Below are positions 24,140 through 30,883 of a DNA stretch of 36,662 bases, piece by piece (within the stretch, counting starts at the first letter, position 1; each line of letters starts with the position of its first letter). The position numbers and the translations under genes are program-made. The notes under the pieces were generated by a model. The model worked only from the letters and a program-made list of their open reading frames with translations. It did no database searches and had not been told where the DNA came from. The stretch lies in NCBI GenBank assembly GCA_947165555.1, contig CAMVAR010000001.1:1-36662 (forward strand), read 5' to 3'. The stretch is from an uncultured Pseudomonadota bacterium (lineage in GTDB: Bacteria > Pseudomonadota > Alphaproteobacteria > Rs-D84).

Positions 24140-24438
24140 TTATTAAAAATGAAGATAACTTATTGAGTTATGTGGAAAAAGTTGAAAAAAATGTTGATAA
24201 ACTATATAGTGCCATTGCATCAGATAATCCTATAAAATCAGAAGCAGATAATATACGAATATCAATCATAAAACAACTTGCTTTTATACGTGCGTCAATT
24301 GATGCGGGGCGACTTCTTTCTCAAGCTCAAATGGCACAAACGACAAGTAAAATTGATGAACTTTGTCAAGAATTGCAAAACAAGATTAATCAAAAAGCAA
24401 ATTGTTCGCACTTATACAAAGGCACACGACAAATGTAA
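24136..24438 (+). CDS. Small helical protein coupled to the zincin protein (possible immunity factor)
   Basis: 100-aa cytoplasmic-looking protein without signal peptide or membrane segment, almost entirely predicted helix (VEKVEKNVDKLYSAIASDN and TSKIDELCQELQNKINQKA). I recognise no family. It overlaps the preceding stop by 4 nt (ATGA) with AAGGA upstream, so it is translationally coupled to the large zincin protein. In polymorphic toxin loci this position normally holds the immunity protein, but an immunity factor against a periplasmic or extracellular protease would usually be exported, so a chaperone or adaptor is an equal possibility. Codon use (CTT, CTC, AGA-type) matches the C-terminal part of its neighbour. 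Confidence 0.65.
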   Translation: MIIKNEDNLLSYVEKVEKNVDKLYSAIASDNPIKSEADNIRISIIKQLAFIRASIDAGRLLSQAQMAQTTSKIDELCQELQNKINQKANCSHLYKGTRQM

Positions 24439-24492
24439 TCGTTGACCATAGTGTGAATTTGGGGCAATATGGAATGTTTTAATAAGAATTTA

Positions 24493-24506
24493 GCACCCTA
24501 GGGTGC
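24493..24506. repeat. Perfect 14-bp palindrome
   Basis: GCACCCTAGGGTGC, self-complementary, 55 bp past the 100-aa gene. It could be a protein-binding site. No T-run follows, so it is not a terminator. Confidence 0.5.
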
Positions 24507-24527
24507 AATCATTTACCATCTCTGCAT

Positions 24528-24563
24528 AAACTATACAAATTATATAGTTTATTATTAACTATA
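24528..24563. repeat. Inverted and direct ACTATA repeats
   Basis: AAACTATA (24528-24535) and TATAGTTT (24543-24550) flank a 7-bp spacer, and a third copy AACTATA lies at 24557-24563. Inverted 8-mers around a 7-bp spacer have the geometry of a tyrosine-recombinase core site, though a hairpin or operator would look the same. The remainder of the gene-free stretch 24439-24909 holds a weak A/T hairpin at 24661-24678, two TGTAGCCCA copies (24733-24750), and the terminator at 24791-24812. I see no supportable gene in it. Confidence 0.45.
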
Positions 24564-24790
24564 CCGATTAAACCGCACACGTGCCCAAGGGACGTTAGTG
24601 CAGGGTGTGGTCTATCCACCCCAACATCCATAGATTTGGCGTCAAATTCGTGTCGGTGTAAAAAAAGAATGCTTTTTTATCAAAATATTGGATTTGTGCG
24701 GCATAGAACAAATTTTGCTATCCGGGGTCATTGTAGCCCATGTGTAGCCCAAAGACTTTTGTGATGGTTTTGTGTAAACTGTAATCAAAC

Positions 24791-24812
24791 AAAAAACCGC
24801 GGATTTCCGCGG
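24791..24812 (-). terminator. Terminator of the MYG1-family gene
   Basis: Stem CCGCGGA/TCCGCGG with a 2-nt loop (24797-24812), followed on the minus strand by six T. It lies about 100 bp past the stop at 24910. Confidence 0.8.
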
Positions 24813-24909
24813 TGAATCTTGGTTGTGCAAGGTGTGCAGTTTTCGAGCCGAATTATTAGAGGTTGGGCGAGAGATTGATATAGCGAAAGAGAAATTAAAC
24901 TTGGCATAT

Positions 24910-25761
24910 TTACATTGATTTAATTTGAATATTTTTAATCAAATGTTCTGCCGCATTTAACGCATTGTCATACGTATCAAATGCAGCACCAATACTATAT
25001 ACTTGAACACATCCAGGCATTTTAATATATTCCACTGGAATTTTATATGGTTCTATGGTTGTAATATTATATGTTCCACGATGAGATTCTTTTATAATAT
25101 ATTTAACTTTTGTTCCTTCAAATGCAGACCGGTCGATATCCGCGTCCAATGGCAAAGTTATAAAGTCTGAAACAGCCAATATTTGTGCCTGAATCTTGTC
25201 TTTTGTAAATTTATATGAATTGTATATTGCCCGTTCCAAAGGTTTGCAATAATAATTAGCGGTTTCTGTAAAGATATTATTAGTTTCTTGGTTTGTGTAT
25301 TTAGGGTTATTCATTGATGCTATTATTGACGACAAAGTATTTGGATATTTTTTTGTTCCAAAGTTATCGGATAAATCCATTGGTGTTATGAATTCAACAT
25401 CAAATTTTTCCGCCGCATCATTTGCGGTTTTTATATCGGTTTTGTATTTGCCGGCGATATATTCCGCACCAACCGCATTCCATAACAACCCAAATGCAGC
25501 ATATTTATTTCCATTTGGACGCACGCGCGCATCTTGTTGATGATGGTCAAATTCACCGCCCCCTATATCAAAAGCCAAACCATCAAAATCTTGTGGAACA
25601 CGCCCAACACGTTGAATTACAGAAACATCAGATATAATTCCAGAAATCTTTAACAATGCTGCAGACAAAACATCGTCTGCATGAAAACGACTAGAATGTG
25701 TCACAACCCCGTTTTTAACAAGATTTTTTAATATTTCTATATTTGTCATACAACTACTCAT
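24910..25761 (-). CDS. MYG1/UPF0160 family putative metal-dependent phosphohydrolase
   Basis: 283-aa protein of the MYG1 (UPF0160) family, a DHH-like group; the eukaryotic member MYG1 is a 3'-5' RNA exonuclease. Visible family motifs: VTHSSRFHADDVLSAALLK near the N terminus (the usual form is THSGxFHADDV), then FDIGGGEFDHHQ with the metal-binding DHH-like DHHQ, and FEGTKVKYIIKESHRGTYNITTI towards the C terminus. The length is slightly below the usual ~300-350. ATG 25761 coincides with the predicted transcription start; ATG 25749 (MTNIEILKN) is the alternative. It is monocistronic, with its own promoter and terminator. A bacterial role is not established. Confidence 0.85.
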   Translation of the reverse strand: MSSCMTNIEILKNLVKNGVVTHSSRFHADDVLSAALLKISGIISDVSVIQRVGRVPQDFDGLAFDIGGGEFDHHQQDARVRPNGNKYAAFGLLWNAVGAEYIAGKYKTDIKTANDAAEKFDVEFITPMDLSDNFGTKKYPNTLSSIIASMNNPKYTNQETNNIFTETANYYCKPLERAIYNSYKFTKDKIQAQILAVSDFITLPLDADIDRSAFEGTKVKYIIKESHRGTYNITTIEPYKIPVEYIKMPGCVQVYSIGAAFDTYDNALNAAEHLIKNIQIKSM

Positions 25762-25767
25762 GCTGAA

Positions 25768-25795
25768 AATGTACTACTTTTTATTAAAATGTCAA
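25768..25795 (-). promoter_or_regulatory. Promoter of the MYG1-family gene
   Basis: On the minus strand a perfect TTGACA (25790-25795), 16-bp spacer and TACATT (25768-25773). Expected transcription start is near 25761, which is the first ATG itself. The mRNA is therefore leaderless or has a leader of about 12 nt if ATG 25749 is used. Confidence 0.6.
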
Positions 25796-25805
25796 TATTT
25801 GTTGG

Positions 25806-25865
25806 CTCAAAAGTGGAGAAAAAATGCCACTTTTTTAATTTTAACTTTCGAACTTTTTGCAGATA
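25806..25865 (+). repeat. Imperfect ~60-bp direct repeat, copy B
   Basis: Second copy of the repeat at 19958-20016, same orientation, about 5.85 kb away. It contains TTTAAC and, 18 bp on, TACTAG, so it may still work as a promoter. No coding gene follows; what follows is the hairpin-rich stretch up to tRNA-fMet. Confidence 0.7.
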
Positions 25866-25911
25866 CTAGAAAGCAAATAAAAACTTGTCCTGGTGGGCAA
25901 GTTTTGAAACT

Positions 25912-25962
25912 CTGGTTGCGGGGGATGGATTTCCATCGACACCATTGGTGTCTGCTGGGCAA
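25912..25962 (-). other. Partial tRNA-fMet copy within a three-way junction
   Basis: Bases 25912-25931 match the 3' end of the intact tRNA-fMet gene (26186-26205) at 19 of 20 positions, including the CCA end, T-arm 3' strand and acceptor 3' strand; similarity then stops. Read on the minus strand the piece folds as GGTTGC/GCAACC (acceptor-like), GACACC/GGTGTC and GATGG/CCATC, so it keeps a tRNA-like shape without an anticodon arm. It could be an attachment-site remnant of an element that used tRNA-fMet, or a tRNA-derived repeat. Confidence 0.55.
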
Positions 25963-26146
25963 CCGTAGCGATTTTGCTGCGCTGCGCTTCCCAAAATCTA
26001 CTTGTTGTCGCTCGCGCGGCACATTATGTGCCGGCTGCGCGCAAATTTGTATTTATTCGAACTTCACTATCGTTCGTTCTTATATACAAATTTTGAACCG
26101 GCAACTGCGTTGCGGGTCACAAACCACAGACCACAACAAGATTTAA

Positions 26147-26175
26147 ACAAAAAATACACCATATTGGTGTATTTT
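26147..26175. terminator. Bidirectional terminator next to tRNA-fMet
   Basis: Thirteen-base-pair perfect stem (TACACCA/TGGTGTA core flanked by A6 and T6) with a 3-nt loop. It ends the tRNA on the minus strand and would equally end any plus-strand transcript from the hairpin region. Confidence 0.85.
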
Positions 26176-26185
26176 TTATTTAAAT

Positions 26186-26262
<77 letters not shown>

Positions 26263-26422
26263 GTGAATGGCAATTATTATATAGGATATTTTATGATTGT
26301 CAAATATTTTTACTTTGCGTTTTCTTTTTTTATTATGTGATTGTGGTCCTAATGCGGGCTTGAAATGTGTGTTTTTTATTGATACACTTACAATTGCATA
26401 TAAAAATAAGGTTGTACAAAAT

Positions 26423-27202
26423 ATGTTTAGAAAAGTGTGGAAAGCATTTTGGGAGCCAATTTTGCGACTGTCTATATTTCAATGGGTGGTGGCTTTATTG
26501 ATGGCGGTGATGATTTGGTTCATTTATTTTACGTGTCGTAAGAAAATTATTAATTATGATACATTTAAAAAATATCGGCATAAGCCCGCAATATTTGTGT
26601 TTTGGCATGGACGCAGTTTGATGTTATCTCCAATTGTTTGTTTGGGAAAAATGAAATCTTATGCCGTGGCGTCGCGGCACAAAGATGGGCGCATGATGGC
26701 AAAATTACAACATTTATTCGGTTTGCGCGCAATTTATGGCAGTTCGCATAATGGTGGACTGTCGGTGTTGCGTGACGGGGTGCGTGTATTAAGACGTGGT
26801 GACCATTCGCTGTGTATTTCCCCGGATGGACCGGGTGGGCCGTCGTTGCGCGTGCAAGAAGGTGCGTTGTATTTTGCAAAAATGACCGGTGCGCCGATTA
26901 TACCGGTGTGTTTTTCGGCACGTCATGTTTGGTTGCAAAACAGATGGGACAGATATATGTTGGTTTATCCTTTTACAAAAATAAAGTGCAAGGTTGGAAA
27001 TCCTATTTTTATTCAATCAAAAATATCTGATATTGAATTTGAAACTAAACGTCAAGAATTAGAAGATATCATGATACAACAATTACGCGAATTGGATTGT
27101 GAATTTAATTTGCCGGTTGTAGAACAAGATTTAAACGCCGCAGATTTTAAACGCGCAAAACGTATGGGTGTGGAACCAAAACTAACGCAAAGGTATAAAT
27201 AA
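26423..27202 (+). CDS. DUF374 lysophospholipid-acyltransferase-like protein
   Basis: 259-aa inner-membrane protein of the DUF374/LPLAT group, which in alphaproteobacteria usually sits beside lpxK and is thought to act in lipid A or phospholipid acylation. One N-terminal membrane segment (about residues 18-38) is followed by the family's catalytic block WHGRSL (H62; the usual HxxxxD is replaced by HGR in DUF374). The second block is SPDGPGGPS (133-141), followed by GAPIIPVCFSA. I start at MFRKVWKAFW (AAGG about 11 nt upstream); a longer in-frame reading to 26297 adds 42 residues without family resemblance. It is 1 bp from lpxK. Confidence 0.88.
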   Translation: MFRKVWKAFWEPILRLSIFQWVVALLMAVMIWFIYFTCRKKIINYDTFKKYRHKPAIFVFWHGRSLMLSPIVCLGKMKSYAVASRHKDGRMMAKLQHLFGLRAIYGSSHNGGLSVLRDGVRVLRRGDHSLCISPDGPGGPSLRVQEGALYFAKMTGAPIIPVCFSARHVWLQNRWDRYMLVYPFTKIKCKVGNPIFIQSKISDIEFETKRQELEDIMIQQLRELDCEFNLPVVEQDLNAADFKRAKRMGVEPKLTQRYK

Positions 27203-27203
27203 T

Positions 27204-28130
27204 ATGAAAACACCGTGGTGGTTTTTGCATAAAACGCCGTTGGCATTATTACTGGTGCCGGTGTCGTGGATTTATTTTTTGTGTTCGCGTGTTGTGTTTT
27301 TATGGCGGCGTATGTTTGAATACAAATCGCGACGGAAAATTATATGTGTTGGTGGTATTTTGGCCGGTGGGGTTGGAAAAACACCAATTGTACGTGTGGT
27401 TGCAAAATATCTGGATGCACCCGTGGTTATGCGTGGATATAAAAAGAGTGCCAAGACCGGAAATATCGGGGACGAGGCGATGATGTTAATGCGTGATGAT
27501 ATTATTGTTCATGTCGGTCACAGAAAAAGCAATATTATGTTATTGAATCGTCAGGCGCATGACACAGGTCCAATTGTTATGGATGATGGTATGCAAAATC
27601 CGACTATTAAGAAAGATATTTCCATTTTTGTATTTGACCAATCAATTGGGTGGGGTAATGGTTTTATGTTGCCTGCCGGGCCGTTACGCGCCCCGCGCAA
27701 GGGTGTCGGGCGCGCCGATGCGATAATTGTTATTAAAAGTAGGGTAAAAAAGCGAAACTTTAACCTGCCGTCAAATGTGCCAATATTTTGGGCCGAAAAT
27801 AAAACAGTGTCACCATTCAAACGGGGTGAACGCATAGTTGCGTTTGCCGGAATTGGCTATCCAAAAAAGTTCTTTAAATCGTTGGATGGTGTGGTGACAA
27901 CACGGTCTTTTCCAGACCATTATCAATATACTGATGAAGATATAGAATATTTGTTGAAATTGGCCAAGAAAAAGCAAGCAAAATTATTAACCACAGAAAA
28001 AGATTGGGTTCGTTTATCCAATGATACACGTAAAAAAATACAATTTGCACGATTGGAAACGCATATTGCACCAGAGTTTTTTGAATGGATAAAGGAAAGG
28101 TTAAATGTCAACGATAAAACAAAGCGTTAA
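27204..28130 (+). CDS. lpxK: Tetraacyldisaccharide 4'-kinase
   Basis: 308-aa inner-membrane kinase that phosphorylates the lipid A disaccharide at the 4' position. An N-terminal membrane helix (about residues 11-35) is followed by the P-loop LAGGVGKTP (53-61), preceded by the conserved CVGGI strand. IVMDDGMQNP, the LpxK DDGxQ motif, follows, then GPLRAPRKGVGRADAIIV and, near the C terminus, the LLTTEKDWVRL block. Length is close to E. coli LpxK (328). It overlaps lpxC by 26 nt, so the two lipid A enzymes are cotranscribed. Confidence 0.95.
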   Translation: MKTPWWFLHKTPLALLLVPVSWIYFLCSRVVFLWRRMFEYKSRRKIICVGGILAGGVGKTPIVRVVAKYLDAPVVMRGYKKSAKTGNIGDEAMMLMRDDIIVHVGHRKSNIMLLNRQAHDTGPIVMDDGMQNPTIKKDISIFVFDQSIGWGNGFMLPAGPLRAPRKGVGRADAIIVIKSRVKKRNFNLPSNVPIFWAENKTVSPFKRGERIVAFAGIGYPKKFFKSLDGVVTTRSFPDHYQYTDEDIEYLLKLAKKKQAKLLTTEKDWVRLSNDTRKKIQFARLETHIAPEFFEWIKERLNVNDKTKR

Positions 28131-29046
28131 AATATCGGGTCATGGTATTCATTCGGGGTTGCCGGTTAATATGGTGATAAACCCATCGGATACAATGGGA
28201 ATATTTTTTCGACGTGTTGATTTGCCAACATCAAAATTAATACCGGCGCGATTTGATAATGTTTGTGATACAAAAATGCGTAATACCACCATTGGCGATT
28301 TAAATGGTGCGCATGTTAAAACAATTGAACATGTTATGGCTGCATTATTTATTGCCGGCGTGGATAGTGCAATTATTGATATAGATGGCCCGGAAACACC
28401 AATATGTGATGGCAGTGCAGTTGAATTCTATAATGCAATAATACTTGCCGGTGTTGATGGTAATATAACCCGGCGTATTGTTGTAAAACGACCCGTTGTT
28501 GCGTATATGCGGGAAATGCGTCGCACATTGCCATTGTTTATGCGCATGCGATTGTTTTTGTTTGATTTGTTTTCCGGGCGGCGTGCCGATGGATATGTGA
28601 AATTAAGTCCGGCCAATGAAAATATTTTAAATATTAATGCGACATTGGTTTATAGGGAAAAAATTATTGGCAATCAAACATACTCTTATTCGTTTGATGG
28701 GTCCGATGCGGCAAAAAAAGATTTTGTTCAAAATGTTGCACGCGCGCGTACGTTTGGTAAATTTTCAGAATGGGAATATTTGAAATCACATGGAATGGCG
28801 CGGGGGGCAAATGAAACAAATATTATCGCATTGAATGATAATGGGGATGCAACACTAAATAAAACATTTTGGCCCGATGAATTTGTGCGTCATAAAATCA
28901 TAGATGCGATTGGCGATATGTTTACATCGGGTGGGATGATTGTCGGAAACATGGTGTCGTATAAGGGCAGTCATGGGCTGAATAATTTTGTTTTGAAAAA
29001 GTTGTTTAGTAATTCAGATAATTATGATATAGTGGATATGCAATAA
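28105..29046 (+). CDS. lpxC: UDP-3-O-acyl-N-acetylglucosamine deacetylase
   Basis: 313-aa zinc amidase for the committed step of lipid A synthesis. Zinc ligands are H76 in TIEHVMAAL and H263/D267 in RHKIIDAIGD; the catalytic His is in KGSHGLNNF (about 289). The N-terminal SVKISGHGIHSG and DGPETPICDGSA blocks are standard. An odd feature is a basic, hydrophobic stretch of about 25 residues (about 135-160, MREMRRTLPLFMRMRLFLFDLFSG) between two strands where E. coli LpxC has a shorter polar loop; it could bind membrane. GGAAAGG precedes the ATG. The start lies inside lpxK. Confidence 0.96.
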   Translation: MSTIKQSVKISGHGIHSGLPVNMVINPSDTMGIFFRRVDLPTSKLIPARFDNVCDTKMRNTTIGDLNGAHVKTIEHVMAALFIAGVDSAIIDIDGPETPICDGSAVEFYNAIILAGVDGNITRRIVVKRPVVAYMREMRRTLPLFMRMRLFLFDLFSGRRADGYVKLSPANENILNINATLVYREKIIGNQTYSYSFDGSDAAKKDFVQNVARARTFGKFSEWEYLKSHGMARGANETNIIALNDNGDATLNKTFWPDEFVRHKIIDAIGDMFTSGGMIVGNMVSYKGSHGLNNFVLKKLFSNSDNYDIVDMQ

Positions 29047-29061
29047 CAAAAGGAAAGGGTT

Positions 29062-29499
29062 ATGAAAAAATATTTTGGTTTTATGTTGTCGGCGTTGGTG
29101 CTGTTTGGATGCGGCGGGTACGTTAAGAATGAAAATGGCAGTCAATATATAAAACAACTGGATGGTGAACCAATTGGTTGTATGTTTTTGTATAAACTGG
29201 AAACAGAGATTTCGGTATATGACCAAGAAGATGCGCGACGTTATTTGGAAAATCGTATCGCAGACCAGGCCCGTCCCGGAAATGCGTACTGGATTGTTAG
29301 TCAACGGACAAGACCAAATGAATGGGTTGTGTTTGGTCCGGAGCGCGCCTTTGTTTTGGCTGCAAATGTTTATAATTGTCCAAATTTGAATACCGTGCGG
29401 ACCGCACGTTCGGATAGTCCAATGCCGGAAATGGAACCGGTGCCGTGTCGTGGGGCGGGGTTATTTTATGGCGTGCAAACGAATGGTTGTGTCCAATAA
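29062..29499 (+). CDS. Small outer-membrane-type lipoprotein, DUF4156-like
   Basis: 145-aa lipoprotein: a signal peptide ends in the lipobox LFGC (Cys17), with GGYV after it. The mature part has a conserved-looking EPIGCMFLYKLETEISVYD then a charged helix (DARRYLENRIADQA), AYWIVSQRT and FVLAANVYNC. That pattern of paired cysteines around a helix recalls DUF4156/RcsF-like lipoproteins; the match is from memory and weak. The end carries two more cysteines. AAAGGAAAGGG precedes the ATG, it lies 15 bp after lpxC, and a strong terminator follows, so it closes the lipid A operon. The size also equals that of R64 PilM, but I see no further likeness. Confidence 0.75.
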   Translation: MKKYFGFMLSALVLFGCGGYVKNENGSQYIKQLDGEPIGCMFLYKLETEISVYDQEDARRYLENRIADQARPGNAYWIVSQRTRPNEWVVFGPERAFVLAANVYNCPNLNTVRTARSDSPMPEMEPVPCRGAGLFYGVQTNGCVQ

Positions 29500-29522
29500 G
29501 TTATATGTTTTTGTAAAAAAAT

Positions 29523-29551
29523 AAAACCGTTATATCAATAACGGTTTTTTT
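29523..29551 (+). terminator. Terminator after the lipoprotein gene
   Basis: Stem CCGTTAT/ATAACGG (extended by A/T pairs) with a 4-nt loop (29527-29544) followed by seven T. It ends the DUF374-lpxK-lpxC-lipoprotein operon and separates it from the pilus genes. Confidence 0.9.
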
Positions 29552-29555
29552 ACAC

Positions 29556-29585
29556 TGGAATTAGAAATAGGTTTTGTGTTATAAT
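29556..29585 (+). promoter_or_regulatory. Promoter of the pil operon
   Basis: Perfect TATAAT (29580-29585) preceded after 18 bp by a weak TGGAAT -35-like box. The expected start is near 29592, and GAGAGAG follows as ribosome site for the TTG start at 29615. Confidence 0.5.
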
Positions 29586-29614
29586 TTATTTCAGAATAAA
29601 CCGAGAGAGAAATT

Positions 29615-30883
29615 TTGGCACAACAATATATACAAATTAAACGAAAAAAATATGCGGCTGGATTATTCTGGCAACCAATGGTTTCGGGATTTACACCACG
29701 GGCATACGCATATAAATTGGCGCGGGGAATTGACCGGCGGATGCGGTTATACATAAATCAATTGGGAATGATTGGTTTGGGTGGACGTGCGTTCGGGCAT
29801 CGGTCGGGAATGCCATCGATTGCAATAGAAATAATAAATGCGTTACCCGGTTATTCTTCGATAATGGGTGTGTTTAATGTTGGAAATAAATATGTTCTGG
29901 TTGCGGTAAGAAACGGTGTTATTTTGCATGATATGTTATTTGAAGATGAAAATGCCGCACGTGAAAAATATGTGGAATTATCTGAAATTCCGGATTGGAA
30001 TGCGCTATTCGCGCCTGCTGTGTGGGGTATGCCGCGTGCGGTTGAACGTGATTTAATTGAAATGATTACCGGAAGTAGTCATGGTGTGTTGCGCCCGATT
30101 AGTCGTGTGGGTGCGGGTATGTTGTCGTTAATTATACTGTTCGGATTTGGTTTATTGTTTTTATATTTATTCCGTGAACCATTAAATCAGATTATGGCAC
30201 CGACACCACAAATATCAAAAATAAATCCAGAATTAGCCCAGGAATATAAACGCCAAATTGAAGAAAAAAATAAAGAATTAGATAAACAATATAATATACG
30301 CCAAGAACCAGTTATTGAACCACTGGTTATGCCGTATGATATGTTGCCGGATATGGGGGTGCGTGCAGATGTGTGTTATCGTGCAATTGCATTTTTAATG
30401 CAACCAATTACGGGATGGAACCAGACGGTTGTTGAATGTGGCGAAACACATGCAAACGCAACGTTTAAACGGTCGTTTGGAACACTGGATGATTTCTATG
30501 CGATGGCCGAAAATTTAATGCCCGGTGTATTTGTCCAAGAAATTAGTGATGATGAAATTTTGGTGCGTGCAAAATTACCGGAACGTATCGGTAGAAAATC
30601 GGTTGATATGCGTACACCGGATGATATTGTTCGTGATTTGACCAGTCGTTTTCAATCAATGAACACAGATGCAGAAATTACCGTTGTTGTTGATACAATA
30701 GCAAATGAAACGCAATCCGCAGATATTTATCTAATTGAATTATTTGCGGAATCTAAATTAACCCCGGAACAGTTTATGAAAATTTTTGATGGGGTTGATG
30801 GTGTGTACATGACCAAGGTTACCTGGGGCGTGGCAAGGAAAATATGGAACTATGAGGTGATAATCTATGCAAAACAAAATTAA
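29615..30883 (+). CDS. pilO: Type IVB pilus accessory protein PilO
   Basis: 422-aa inner-membrane protein resembling PilO of the R64 thin-pilus system (PilO2 family, ~430 aa). The N-terminal cytoplasmic domain has the family pattern of a GYSSIMGVFNVGNKYVLVAVRNGVILHD segment and WNALFAPAVWGMP. One membrane helix (about residues 170-192) is followed by a coiled coil (about 210-235) and a periplasmic domain. The start codon is TTG at 29615, with GAGAGAG seven bases upstream; no ATG in a sensible place is available. It is first in the pilO-P-Q-R order and overlaps pilP by 17 nt. It would form part of the inner-membrane platform. Confidence 0.82.
   Translation: MAQQYIQIKRKKYAAGLFWQPMVSGFTPRAYAYKLARGIDRRMRLYINQLGMIGLGGRAFGHRSGMPSIAIEIINALPGYSSIMGVFNVGNKYVLVAVRNGVILHDMLFEDENAAREKYVELSEIPDWNALFAPAVWGMPRAVERDLIEMITGSSHGVLRPISRVGAGMLSLIILFGFGLLFLYLFREPLNQIMAPTPQISKINPELAQEYKRQIEEKNKELDKQYNIRQEPVIEPLVMPYDMLPDMGVRADVCYRAIAFLMQPITGWNQTVVECGETHANATFKRSFGTLDDFYAMAENLMPGVFVQEISDDEILVRAKLPERIGRKSVDMRTPDDIVRDLTSRFQSMNTDAEITVVVDTIANETQSADIYLIELFAESKLTPEQFMKIFDGVDGVYMTKVTWGVARKIWNYEVIIYAKQN

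Larger units (their letters stand above)
25879..26175 (+). other. Hairpin-rich noncoding region, candidate structured RNA or palindromic element
   Basis: About 300 bp without a credible gene but with successive inverted repeats. They are AAAACTTG/CAAGTTTT (25879-25904); a three-way junction (25913-25962); GTAG-ATTTTG/CAAAATCTAC with a 2-nt bulge (25963-25999); CGGCACA/TGTGCCG (26015-26031); and CAAATTTGTAT/ATACAAATTTTG (26040-26093), which encloses CGAAC/GTTCG. Last come GCAAC/GTTGC (26099-26111) and the terminator at 26147-26175. G+C is clearly higher than the flanks. A promoter-like sequence (copy B repeat) lies upstream on the plus strand. Either a folded noncoding RNA or a REP-like interspersed element next to a tRNA gene would fit. 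Confidence 0.5.

Noticed and set aside
24570..24660. tmRNA, SRP or other known small RNA in the GC-richer stretch
   Set aside because: No tRNA-like 3' end, resume tag or SRP domain IV signature could be read on either strand.
24642..24830. Minus-strand 62-codon frame with a repeated TGTAGCCCA sequence, perhaps the end of an integrase gene
   Set aside because: No integrase motif (Arg/His/Arg/Tyr block) can be read in any frame, there is no ribosome site, and the frame runs through the terminator hairpin at 24791-24812.
25913..25962. Hammerhead-type ribozyme in the three-way junction
   Set aside because: The junction strands lack the conserved CUGANGA and GAAA core on either strand.
26297..26422. 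42-codon N-terminal extension of the DUF374 protein
   Set aside because: It has no likeness to the family and no ribosome site; MFRKVWKAFW at 26423 gives the usual length and a single anchor helix.
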